Source: Tethya wilhelma (lineage: Eukaryota > Porifera > Demospongiae > Tethyida > Tethyidae). Taken from it: a stretch of DNA of 64,000 nucleotides. The position numbers were made by a program, and so were the translations under genes. Location of the stretch: contig CAXIPT010000021.1 in the NCBI GenBank assembly GCA_964030475.1, forward strand, positions 268,426-332,425, in the 5' to 3' direction. Shown piece by piece: positions 43,900 to 54,752 of the stretch; the stretch's first letter is position 1, and every line of letters begins with the position of its first letter. The notes below the pieces were generated by a model, which saw only the letters and a list, made by a program, of their open reading frames with translations, was not told the DNA's origin and did no database searches.

Positions 43900-46600
43900 A
43901 TGCCTGCATTACACGTGTATATACCTATAGTACTTCCTCAAGGTTTGAGCTATCTCAGCAAAGACTTTATTGTTTTCATCTTCATTTTTGACACACTGCA
44001 CCACTCTCCAAGCAAGTCACCCTCAGATGCCATGCACTATGGTACTGATAATACTGTTCAGCAGTTGAAATCAATGGTGTCTAGCTATAAAATTGATCTT
44101 GACATGATGACACAGAAATTCACTGAACAGCAAAAATGAAAAGGCGAATGGATTTGGCAAAACGTGAGCTAGCCTCTTCGAGATGTGCTTTATCTAATGT
44201 TACAAACAAACTCAATAGCAGAGGGACAGTGCATGCAAGAAGGGGCAAGATATGCAAGACAAGCTAGAGTCAACTTGCTTAAATTCAGTGTACTACGAAG
44301 AAGAGTTGCTGGCAAAGGTGGATGACTTGAATGTCCTAGTAGACTCCTTGACAAGTGAAATGACATCACCGCTTGTTGCTGGATCTAGTGGTGCATCTGA
44401 TTCCTTCTTTTCTTTTGAGACAAAAGAAGGTCGAGTTTAGAGAGTTATACTACAAGCTACTAGCTGATGGATTGCCTCCTGCTCGAGTTCTCAACACAAT
44501 TCAATCTGTACTCAAGACATTCTACCCATCTTTAGATGTAGACAAACTTAAGTTACCCCAGGAAACATGTGCATCCTACATGCGACGAGAGGAGCTCACA
44601 AGTATAAATTTGGCTCACAATACAACAAAGATGACTGTTTACATCTGAACTGTGATGGGACAACTCTATACCAGAAGAAGTTGCAGGGTGCAGCTATTAA
44701 TGGAACAGTTCTGTCTGTAAACGAAATAGCAGATGGGAGTGCTGACTCGATGATTGCAGACATTTCTCATGAGCTTCAAAAGTTCAGGGATGTCGCACAT
44801 GCGCTTTGATTGCCAAATGCAGATAAGATCAATTGGACACTCATTAGATCCTCCTCGTCCGACTCAGCGTCAACACAAAAACGCTTTAACAAATTGGTTC
44901 AGGAAAGAATAGAGAAAGACTTTGCCCGATTCGGTTCAACTAATCATTGTCCAGATCTGAAAGAGCTGGTGGAAAACTTTTGCTGGCAGTTAATCTCCGG
45001 AAAGCTTTCTTTGACACCGGAGAATCAAGTTCTGACAAAGCTTCCAGTGATGTGCTAGTTCATGAATTCTGCAAACCTCTAAGCATGAATGGTACCAAAC
45101 ATGGGATACCAAAATACTGTCATGGTGCAAGTGCTTTTCCAGATTTTTTGCCATTTAAAAGTGACTCAAGTCAGTCAAGTGAAGCTAGATATTATCAGAA
45201 GTGTAAGCAGATTAAAATGGACAGACAAGTTGGTAGCTGGTACTTTGTCACAGCAGCAAATTCAGGAAAAGTGATATTCCTTCGGCAAGCTGCAATTGAG
45301 TTTCTCTCATTCATTGGAAAGGAAGTTAAAGGAAACAAGCTAAAACAAACTGTTTACCAAAAACTTCATGAATCTGCTGAGTTGGCTCATTGAAGGCAGA
45401 CGCTATAATGTTTCACCACATCTACTTCAACTTAGTAATGCTTGCTAAGTCCACAAAAATGTGTTAGAAATGAACAAGCATTATCTAGAGCTGAAGGTCT
45501 TTTTGTCAGAAGTGGAAAAGTACCCAGAAGCAGCGTTGGATCCAAATGTGAGAGTGTTTCCTTCAGAAGAGAGACTCAGTGGTAATGACAGAAAGCTGAA
45601 TTATCGTTTACATCCATTGTATGACTCTATTGAAGAAGTTGTGTTTGTAAGAACTGAAAATGATGAGGATCTCCTTCGGGTCCTTGCTTTGGGAGCAAGC
45701 AAAATGATTTCCAAACTTTCGTCATATGCAGCAAACAAGCTGCCAGGTGAAAGGTATTGGGATCCAGAACCAGATGTGCAGAGTGTTTTGAAGTCCCTGA
45801 AACCGAATAATGATTTGTGTGAGAGCATCTTGGGTCTCAATGATCACCTGTCTATAGTAATGCCAAATGTACACCAGATGACAAAATCTAATCTAGTACA
45901 GGCAAGGAAGAATGGCACCACAAAATGGTTGAACTCACTACCGAATGATCAACAGCGTGTTATTGTTGATTTGGCTAGAAAGAGTAGACGACAAGTAAAG
46001 GAGGATTATCAAAGGGCTGAAAATGAGCGGCGTAAGTTTTGACAACAGAAAATGATCACAGAGAAGAACTGCAGAGACACTCTTCAGAAGCGAGCTACAG
46101 AAGAAAAGGACAATCTATCAAAGCTACATGTTGTAGCATCAGTGGAAGAGCTGAAAAGTTTGTTGATGGAGATTGATGAAGAAAGCATCAGTAGTGCGAA
46201 GAAGGGTCAAAAGAAGCGTGCACTACTAAAATAGCAGATCAAGATTCGAAAAACGGTATTTAAAGAGAGTATTAATATAACCTTTACAACAAAGGGAAAA
46301 CAGAAGCCTCTGTCTGATATTATCAAAGAGTTTTCAGTACATTTACTGATCGTGATGACAGTAAGAGTGTGGCAACTCACACTACTCATACCTACACATC
46401 TGATGCTTTAGTTGGACGAACAGTAATGCACAAATTTAAAGTTGACAAGGAAGAAGAAAAATAGTTTTTGGGATTCATTGTTAGCTACAATCCGAGCACT
46501 TACTTGCATGAAATATCCTATGATGGAGAAGAAGAGCACTGCTTTTTCAACTTGCAGGAGGATCTTGGTAGGGGTGACTTGATTATTAAAACTGATTGAT
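43900..46600 (+). pseudogene. Unnamed multicopy protein family 'U', long copy
   Basis: The order is: a coiled-coil-like N-part (43900-44430); ELYYKLLADGLPPARVLNTI (44440-44500); YMRREEL; HLNCDGTTLYQKKLQGAAIN (about 44640-44700); SDSASTQKRFNKLVQERIE (about 44860-44915); a frame switch near 44975, then VNLRKAFFD and HGIPKYCHGASAFPDFLPF; a 193-codon open block (45461-46042) with KPNNDLCESILGLNDHLSIV and KWLNSLPNDQQRVIVDLARK; a basic helix; QIKIRKTVFK; and the end module VGRTVMHKF...FIVSYNPSTYLHEISYDGEE...RGDL (46410-46580). There are at least five frame changes, plus stops. The order matches the fragment at 2210-2827. I do not know a named family; multiple copies and a TE neighbourhood suggest a DNA transposon protein, which is inference. 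Confidence 0.65.
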
Positions 46601-46689
46601 TTTTAAAGTTTCTTATTTTTCTCTTTTTCGACTAACAAGATAATTATGTTTTATGTACATACAACAATGAACAAAACTGAATTATTAAA

Positions 46690-46889
46690 CCAGACTATTA
46701 TCATAGTTTTCCAAGAATATCCTTCAGGGTAACCCTGGTGGAGGCAAGCTCGATTAGTAGCATTTTTAGTTCTGCCCTTAGATGGGCGATATCGTCATCT
46801 TGCTTTGCAAGTTTTAAGGAGAGCTGGACAACCTTGGTGTTACACTCTTTCACCTCTTCATTTAGCTGTTTGATGTGTATTGTACCTAC
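46690..46889 (-). CDS. Short coiled-coil terminal exon, unidentified gene
   Basis: On the minus strand a splice-like TCGTAG precedes a 60-codon frame reading GTIHIKQLNEEVKECNTKV, then QLSLKLAKQDDDIAHLRAEL, ending DILGKL and TGA at about 46705. The heptad pattern predicts a coiled coil. No further exon is firmly placed upstream. It could be a terminal exon of a small host gene or a chance frame; its strand is opposite to both neighbours. Confidence 0.35.
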
Positions 46890-46899
46890 GAGGAAAGAA

Positions 46900-47889
46900 G
46901 CACACGCATGTATTCAAGTACTTTATAAGCCTGTACAATGTACTCTATGCAGATATTAGGGTATCCTAAACAAGTGCACAATGCATGATCATATAATTAT
47001 AATTATTCTAGCTTCTTGTGACTTGAGTATATCATATCCAACCCATCAGCCATTGACACTATAAACGTATCTAGACCGGTGCCTGGTGTAGGTGGCTGAT
47101 AATTGTCCACAATGTCACGTATGCATTACTGGGCTCACTTGGCCACGTATACACCATACCTACATACCTTCAACTGCTGCCATCATTCAGCACTGGCTGA
47201 TTCAAACTTTGATTCTGTTCAGATACAAATATGAAGTGAACCGTTATAGCAAGTTGCTTAGTCTAGTGTGAATAAGAAAAAGCTACCCACAACCAGAGGG
47301 TTCTGGCAGCATCATAGTACTACATGGGAGTTCTAGTAGCTTTATAGTAGCCATACAGGGCAGTGATTTAAGGCTGTGAGGGTTCAAGGTTGAAAACCTA
47401 CAGAACCTCACTATCCACAAAAACCCAATGATCACCCAGGTGGTTAGTAACAACAAATATCTTTCAGATTTCCTACAGGTAATAGGTAGCCTTAGTACTT
47501 GCTGTATGTGAGTTAGGGAATACCTGCATGGCTAATACTTTTAGGCAAATACAGCTTTGAGACAAAATCCACCTTATAACTAACCTGCAGAATTTTCACT
47601 TCCAGTTCGGATAAAGTTCTGTAGTTTAAGCAGGATTAAGAGTACACTGCAGCTAGCCATGTAAACTTCATTGAGTTCTTCCAAAATTCTTCTAGAATTC
47701 AAATAAAGTGTTCTATCTAACGCACATCCGACCTTTGACCTCGAATGAAACTCCCAAGGTGAATTTCTGGATAAAGAACAACGATCTCAGGGATTAGTAA
47801 GTGCAAGTGTATCAGCATCATTTAGGACTATCTATATCACTGCTAAAAGCTAGGATTCATTGATATTGATTTTTCGAATTGTGGACCCT
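46900..47889. other. No gene recognised
   Basis: About 1 kb lies between family U and the Ulp1-MULE element. No conserved frame or inverted repeat is seen. The 5' end of the Ulp1-MULE element should lie in it, but I could not find a terminal repeat. Confidence 0.35.
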
Positions 47890-49037
47890 AACTATGTACA
47901 TTGCGTAAACATCATGAGTTTGTACAGCTTAAAAGAAAGATAGTTGAAGAAAAAACATGGCTTCAGGAATCAAAAAGAGACTTGTGAAGGCCTAGGGTTC
48001 AGTGTGGATAAACTCAGTCAATTTTTCCAACAATATGTATGGTCTACTGGTAATAACAGTCCAATAGGTGATTTAATGGGTAAACGATTGCTGTCTGATG
48101 ATGCAATCAACAAGGTGTTTCATATAATTAGTGCAGTACACCATAATACGTTATGTTTCGTGTGTAAGTCAAAACTATTGTATTCATCTCATGAGTTTTG
48201 CAAGAAAATTGACAGCTGTCGAGATCTTTTTCAAAATTGTAATTGCTTTAAAAGTAGGTCAAGGTAAGGATGGAACATGCTTTGTATCCGATGAAAAAAG
48301 ACAAGGAATTCACTGGGTTTTACTAATAATTGACTTATCTAATCATACATCGTATTATGGTGATTCACTTAGTTGACATTTTCCAAACAATCTAGAAAGT
48401 ACAATTATTCCAAATTTGAAACAACTAGAGGTAGACCTGAAGACAAACATTATGGCATCATTGGAAAATATCAAGGCATAAATGGTTCACCTCACGAACA
48501 TAGTTTTAATAGATGCACACAGTTTTATCCACTTCAAATGAGTGTGGTGTTGTAGTGGTGTGCATGGCAGCTGAACACTGGGAGTCATGGTTGCCAGGTA
48601 CATTGGGTAGAGTGACAGATGTACAATTAATTTCACAACCATCAGTGTACAACACAGAGCTAAGATTAATAGTTACATCCTGGATTATAGGGAACAATGT
48701 GGAAGTAAGTATATTTGTTTCCCAAAAGCTTAAAGAACACAATAAACCCATTGATTCACAGGATGGTTTACTAAAAAATACTGAAAACCAGGGTACTAAC
48801 AGTTCTGGCAACACAACACCACACCAGAAATTGTGAATAAGCCAAATGATGCAAACAGTGTCACATGTAGTGGCAAAAGTACATGTACATGTGCTACATC
48901 CAAAGTAGTTAGTGTCCCCAATGATATGAATGATAGTGATGATGATTTTATCCCTAGTACACAAGTAAAGAAAAAACATACAATGACTGATTCAGAAGAT
49001 GAGCTAGACCATATTGCAAGGCCTCTAATTTTAGATA
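47890..49037 (+). pseudogene. Ulp1/C48 protease-like domain of a Mutator-type element
   Basis: An N-part with KETCEGLGFSVDKLSQFF and GDLMGKRLLSDDAINKVF (47975-48120) leads to the cysteine-protease core: GIHWVLLIIDLSNHTSYYGD (48308-48365) supplies the His and Asp of the C48 triad, and STNECGVVVVCMAAEHWES (48532-48585) supplies the Cys. An acidic linker follows (NDMNDSDDDFIP, TDSEDELDHIARPLILD). Frames change at about 48250, 48370, 48480 and 48820, so it is broken as read. The linker runs straight into the transposase part once the MITE at 49038-49724 is removed, so the two domains belong to one protein. Ulp1-type enzymes process SUMO or related modifiers. Plant Mutator elements with Ulp1-like genes (Kaonashi type) are known. 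Confidence 0.7.
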
Positions 49038-49724
49038 TGTGACCTGTCAAGGGAAAACGTGCCGGTTAGGAAAGTCTGCGAATTTTGAGTTAGCTATTCC
49101 AGGTATATCTAGGCCTTCCCAGGAAGCACATATCAAAATTTGATGCGCATAGCTCAAGTAGTTTTCCAGATACAGCTCTTGCAAGCAGCCCTGCCTCCAC
49201 TCGCAGCTTCCTAGAAAAACGGTTGTAAAGTTGTTGCTAGGTAAACTATGGACGGTCCGTATACTCTCCGTATCATAATTAGATCATGTACAGTACATGC
49301 TGAATATTACTACAGCCAGCCACGTGGGGGCTAAAATTATTTAGTGAGAAGCGAGTAGCTAGGAAAGAAGACCCAGGAGACAGCTAATCGACTCTAGGAG
49401 GTAAGCGCTTGTCAGTAATGAGATAGAATTTTTAGTGGCAGCTGCCTTGCTCATAAATATTCGCTACGGTTTGTTGCACAGCATAGCAACTGTCCTCCGT
49501 GTTAGCAACTAAGTAAAAATGAACGAGGCTGACATTGCTGTCTATATCTCTGCAACAGAAGCAGCTCCACCCCTCAAATTTTGCATGGAGCATGCTGAGA
49601 TGTAGCGCAGCACATCCGTGTAAGAAAAAAAAAATTCGCGCAAAAACGCCAATTAAACTAAAACCACATTTTACTCCAAAAACAATAATTTCCTAACCAG
49701 CACGTTTTCCCTTGACAGGTCACA
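49038..49724. mobile_element. TIR element separating the Ulp1 and transposase parts
   Basis: Inverted repeats of at least 34 bp start TGTGACCTGTCAAGGGAAAA and are bordered by TA (49036-49037, 49725-49726). Because the tip is itself partly palindromic, ATAT is an equally valid duplication. Precise removal joins LILD to MLPDGYIYIKYF in frame. It is 687 bp and non-coding. Confidence 0.85.
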
Positions 49725-49726
49725 TA

Positions 49727-52424
49727 TGTTACCTGATGGATATATATATATCAAATACTTTCCGTGACAAATTTTGAGGAACTTGAGACTTTCAGTTGTG
49801 ATTTCAAAATTAAACTAAACAATGATGAACATGCAAGAGGATGGATAGCCAAATACAATGAAAAAACCAAAGAAACAATGATAATGAGTGCTGTAAGACC
49901 CCAAATGGGAAAACAGTTACAAAAAATACTATTTGCGCTGTCAACACAAACAGCGACAAACTGGAAAGCACACAAAAACTACTAAAGTATTTAAAACTAC
50001 ACACCAAGATCACAACAATAAGAATACTAACTGTCCTGCACAATTAATCATAACAGTACTTACTCCCAAAAAACAATGGATTTTGTATACAAGTTAGACT
50101 GAAACACACCCACAATCATTTAGTACATGTTGCCTATGCATTACAATTTAGACCAATTTCAAACAAAACAAAAGAAAAGTACTATGACTTGTTCAAACAA
50201 GCTCATTCACCAGCTAGTGCCTACCTTGAATATGAAACACAGTTAGCATATCTGGATGATCCCACACTATTAGCTGATAGAAATATCAACCCAAAAGTTT
50301 CAGATGTATATAGTTTATTCAACAAATGGAGAAAAACAAATAGAACAGGCAAGCAGTTGTTCACAGAACTTGAACGGCGAATACATCTTTATAATGAAGC
50401 ACACAGTGAAATGGGAAGAAAGGCTATTGTACAGAGATTTAGTAAGAGCAGCAAAACAAATAGCCAAAGTGCAGATAATCATGATGGAGTTGAACCACCA
50501 CTTATCTTGGCTTGATGTCAAGAGTGCATAAACATGTTCAACAGTCAAAAGAGCTAGTATTTGTTGATGCATCATCATCTTTTGAGGATTATAAGAACCC
50601 TCTTTTTGTTATTTCCACTTCATCAGCTGCTGAGGGACTTCCGTTGAGTATAGTGATTACATCGGCAGAAAGTGCAGATGTTATACACAAAGGAATGAAC
50701 TCTCTCAGGGAACACCATTTTATGGGAGTGACTATTCTGCAAACATTATTATAGATGATTCACTAGCAGAACGAGATGATTTACACAAACATGGCCAGGT
50801 TCAAGCATCTTTACATGTACATTTCACTTCTTACAAAGTATGTGGAGATGGCTTTTGAGTACTAAGAATGAAATAAATAAAGATGAACGACAGTATATAA
50901 TGAAATTTGTTAGGAAACTTGTCTATGTAAAGAGTAACTGAGCTAAACACTGACTATCAACAGTTAACAAGTGATTCAATTGCCATCAAAAACAAAAACT
51001 TTAATTCACATATCCAGGGTTATTGGAAGCGTAAAAATGAATGGGCTGTGTCGTACAGAAGTGGGACTACAATGCGAGGTATTAACAACAATAATTATGC
51101 AGAATGTGGAATTCGAATACTAAAGGACATTGGTTTTAAAAGGGTTAAGGCTTTTAACCTTATGCAGCTTTTTGAATTTTTAACAGTTACTTTTGAAATG
51201 TACTACGAACATTGTCTGCTAGCAACAAACAGAATGGACAGATATATTTCTTTAGGGTACAAAGGGCTACAAGCAGCAAAAGTAAAGGAAGACAGAATAC
51301 GTAAGTCTGATAAAACTGCACACATTTCTTGTTAAAAGCACAGTTCATGAGGACTTGGATTATGAAATTGATACGTAAAATTTGGACATGTACATGTACA
51401 ATAGGCAGAACAGGCTATCCCTCAGTTGCCGAAAAATATGGTTTAAATGCTCCCAACTTACTTCCTTACTTGAATGGTGAACGACAGTGGCGTAGCCAGC
51501 CATGATTTTACAAAAGAGAGGGCTTAGAGATAGGTGCGCGCAAAGCGCGGTGGAAATTTTTTGCAACCGGAAGCCACACCCATTTTATTTAATTGAACTG
51601 TATTGCACCATGATCGCACGCGCTCGCTCAATCAAGTGTTCTCTAAGCTTTGTTGAATCAAAATAAAGCTTTTCCCAAGTTATTCTGGACAAATTCTAAA
51701 CAAAGATGGCTGCCAAGCTAAGGTAAGTACTCAAAAAATTGTGCCTACACCACTGGTGAAGGGCGTTACTTATATGCTTTGATTGCAGTGGGAAATGACA
51801 GAGCGGGTAACAAAAGTTATTATTTGGGTTTGAAAGAAGCAACAATGAATCAAAAATCAATAGAAATAGTCTCTCATAAATCTGACCCATCATGCCAACT
51901 GGATATGGACATGGATACAAATGACAAGTTACATGAAGAGCAAGATACAGCACAATTCAATATTGATGAAGGAAAAGACACAATGATTAGCCTTTTACTT
52001 GAACAAAAAAAGCTACAAGATGAAGTGCTAACATTAGGCAATGCATTCATTGAAGATGTACAACAAAGAACGAAACAATTTGACATACAGTATATTTGAA
52101 TAAGGTTTCAAAAACAGAACTGAGAACCTCAGCTACCCCAAAACTTGGATCATTACTGCATACTTACTTTACTCCATTGTGTTCAGTAGCTCAAGTAGCA
52201 GGTACAAGACGTATGAATGTACAGCCAACAGCAGGCAAGGAATCAGCAAAAAGAGCAAACTTGCTCCAAGTGGTAGACCACCTAAACGCTGTCGGGATCA
52301 GACTGATGATCCAAGCATCCAATCAAAATGAGGCAGACAAGATCATGTGAAAAGGAAACAGAATATTAGACTAAATGAGTTACAGAATCAAGCAAACCAT
52401 CACAAACATGGTCGTGGACATTAG
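49727..52424 (+). pseudogene. Mutator-like (MULE) transposase with zinc finger and SWIM-like region
   Basis: After LPDGYIYIKYF and an N-domain comes a FLYWCH-like finger (CPAQL...KHTHNHLVHV, 50035-50125), AHSPASAYLEYE and NINPKVSDVYSLFNKWRK. The DDE core follows: first Asp in LVFVDASSSFEDY (Asp codon 50566), second in IIIDDSLAERDDL (50754-50759), then CTFHFLQSMWRWLL spread over frames (about 50815-50860), and the Glu in NNYAECGIRILKD (51102). The SWIM-like stretch CTCTIGRTGYP (about 51395-51425) has lost its second half, and the MITE 51485-51755 interrupts the next motif. The C-terminus has VQPTAGKESAKRA and GRPPKRC and ends at TAG 52422-52424. All three catalytic acidic codons survive, but there are several frameshifts. 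Confidence 0.8.
51485..51755. mobile_element. hAT-like MITE with 8-bp target duplication
   Basis: The ends are CAGTGGCGTAGCC and GGC.ACACCACTG-type complements (right tip TGCCTACACCACTG). It is flanked by GTGAACGA (51477-51484) and GTGAAGGG (51756-51763), an 8-bp duplication with two changes. Removal restores YLNGER-RYLYALIAVGN in frame. An internal GCGCGCAAAGCGCG links it to 9624-9985. Confidence 0.82.
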
Positions 52425-52724
52425 TCTATACAATCGTGCATCATCATACTAAGCTATAAATTATAATGATCTTGATGCTGAGACACTTAAATTCATAGCA
52501 CTCACTTTTGATTTTCACTGAGTCACTTTAATTTCAAAATAATTCATTGAGTATTATAAATCTGTTTATATTATCTGTAGAACTGTTGGTTACATAACGA
52601 TGTACTTGTTTCTGCTCGGTCCTCATAATTCAATGATAGTCCTGGTCTGGTCAGGTCTAGTGTTAAAGTCTCGACTCTGCTTCAGAATTATAAATGGATA
52701 GCAGAATTTCAGTACATGTGCTTT

Positions 52725-53042
52725 TGTAGCTGCACATGTGACGACCTTTGGAAGCTCTGATGGAGATAGCAGTGGAGAATGTGGTGGGGACTGCTCTTGA
52801 TCCTGTGAGCGTGGTTCTGTGGTTTAGATGGCGTCATTGAGCCGGCTTGCCATCCGGTTCTTTTTTCCCGAGAGCACTAGGTTCCGCTGTTGGAGATGTA
52901 GACGGATTACTTCGACAGGCAGTGCTTCTATTTCCTTTAGCGAGTGGCCTTACAGGTCATCAGTAGGGTTGTCATCTTGTTGGTTAGGGCGTTTTGAAGC
53001 GGGATTGTTGCCCTTGGACGCATGCTTCAGCTTTGGTGGCAT
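52725..53042 (-). pseudogene. SAP-domain protein fragment, gag-like
   Basis: From the ATG at 53042-53040 the minus strand reads MPPKLKHASKGNNPASKRPN, a stop after PTDDL, then KEIEALPVEVIRLHLQQRNL and SGKKNRMASRLNDAI, which fits the SAP DNA-binding helix pair. A stop and a Pro/Ser-rich stretch (SPPHSPLLSP) follow. Such N-termini occur in multicopy sponge and cnidarian retrotransposon-like genes, to my recollection. The two in-frame stops indicate decay. Confidence 0.55.
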
Positions 53043-53532
53043 GTTGCAGCGGCTTCAGCAAATAGCTATGATACCTTGCTGACAGAACACTTTTTGACAC
53101 AGACACTATAAGTAGAACGCTTACAAACGGGTAGAGTGACTTGCTATTGCTGCTGCTGACTGCTTACGCAACTCTGCACTGCCAAAGAAGCACTGACCTT
53201 TACATGCCTTAAGCCCAGCCCACTGTGCAGCTGCCCTGACCACAAGGTCACTACTGTGTACTTTGCAACCCACATCATAGTAGAGATAGGCTAGCTAGTG
53301 ACCACTGCCCAGTCAGCACTAGGCATGTTAACCCATGTTAGTTGGAAGCAACTAACATGCCAAATAAACGTGTGTGCTTTTTAGCAGGAAATTTGGGGTA
53401 TAAGTCAAGGACGTCTCTGACAGTCTCTGTGAAGTTTTCATGGCATCAGTGAGTCACAGACTAGGCATCAAAATAGAGCTAAAGATTGTAAGTTGTCAGT
53501 GAACTAGATACCATTTTATTCTTTTTTTCCAG
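53043..53532. other. No gene recognised
   Basis: This is mixed-composition sequence containing a short inverted repeat around ACATGTTAACCCATGTTAGT near 53325-53345 and another TTAGTTGGAAGCAACTAA at 53337-53354. It ends in a polypyrimidine tract and acceptor (TTTTTTTCCAG). Confidence 0.4.
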
Positions 53533-53967
53533 ATCATGGTGGCAATGAAGTTCTACTGTGGTGATTTCTTACCAGTGATTTACAGTGACGAGTACGAGGA
53601 TTCAAATGATTATGCAGGTTATGACAGCCAAGAAACTTTATCCCAATAAAAAAAAAAAGACAAAACATTCTGAACAAGTAGCAAATGTTGACAACCATTC
53701 TGGATCGCATAGTGAGCCTTGTCGACTCTTGTTTGGACATGATCATAGGTTGCCAGTTGATAATAATCCACCACCACAAACACAAGCACAACTGCAAATT
53801 CTTGCAGAGTTGAAAAAAAACAAATGCTTCAATGCAAGCTTCTCCTCGAGTATGGAAGACATAAAAAGGAATTTGAAATCTGTAGAGGACAACGAAAAAG
53901 AAATCAGTGTTACTAAGGTAGCAGTGCAGACACAGATATTGAGAAGACGGTTCCAACTAGAGTTTGT
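53533..53967 (+). CDS. Unidentified internal exon
   Basis: The stretch is bounded by a strong acceptor (ends 53532) and a donor (GTAAGTAAG from 53968). It reads MKFYCGDFLPVIYSDEYEDS and YAGYDSQETLS, then, after an 11-A run (53648-53658) that shifts the frame by one, NKKKKTKHSEQVANVDNHSG, LAELKKNKCFNASFSSSMED and a helical end QILRRRFQLEF. It is hydrophilic, with a likely short coiled coil. I recognise no family. The splice borders and the frame joining across the A-run argue for a real exon, probably of a gene whose other parts are outside or lost. Confidence 0.45.
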
Positions 53968-54202
53968 GTAAGTAAGAATGCAGTAACCTAAAATGTTTTG
54001 TGTGTGTGTGTGTACTTTCATGTACATATCACGTAATTAAATATAATTTTCGATTAGTAATACCCTCTGTGGTTTTAGTAATTGCACTCCCGTATATAAT
54101 TAAAAATCATATCTTTACTAGCCTTGATTTTACATTTATTCCTCCTTGATTTTATGTTTATCCCTCTATAAAACAAGGCTATTAGCTAATTTTCTGTATG
54201 TT

Positions 54203-54329
54203 CTTCCAGTACGGTAGTACTGGGTACACAGGAATGGCACGGATGGCCCATTAGCGCAATACAAATATTCACGCGAATAACTCTGCAAAAACTAAGCGCT
54301 TAGCACTAAAAGGCTTCTTAAGCTACTAT
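54203..54329 (-). repeat. Hairpin-tailed repeat, right end only, broken at an N
   Basis: CCAGTACGGTAGTACTGG and the next 110 bp are present, then the sequence is cut at the N at 54330. The tip has CTTCCAG for ATTCCCAG. Confidence 0.8.
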
Positions 54330-54421
54330 NACTGGATACAAAACTCCACCATAGCTATTAGTTGCTTTAGAGAATTTGCTAGGGTACATACAAATATTAA
54401 TTACAGAAAAAAATAGAACAA

Positions 54422-54706
54422 ACAAGTAGAAAAAACATTGGAAATGTAATGAGAACATAGGAATGGCCAAATCGTAAAAAGTAAGCAAACAAGATAGGAA
54501 TGGTCGCAGTGGTCAGATTGAGAGAAGAGTTCATTCCTGTGTCCACTATGTCATTGAGCTACTAGGGATATGAACATAACTGAGACACACAAAATGAACT
54601 CTTCACTCAATCTGACCACTGTGACCATTCCTATCTTGTTTGCTTACTTTTTACGATTTGGCCATTCCTATGTTCTCATTACATTTCCAATGTTTTTTCT
54701 ACTTGT
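54422..54706. repeat. Free-standing palindrome with a different core
   Basis: The outer arms are the family's ACAAGTAGAAAAAACATTGG and ACATAGGAATGGCCAAATCG, but the inner arm is GGTCAGATTGAG...TTCATTCCTGTGTC with its own loop. It stands alone, with no unique region or CCCAGTAC hairpin. A decayed relative with the same core is at 58.9-59.08 kb. Confidence 0.8.
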
Positions 54707-54752
54707 TATATTTTGAATTCACAATATTTCTTTAAGTTAAGGAAACACGTAT

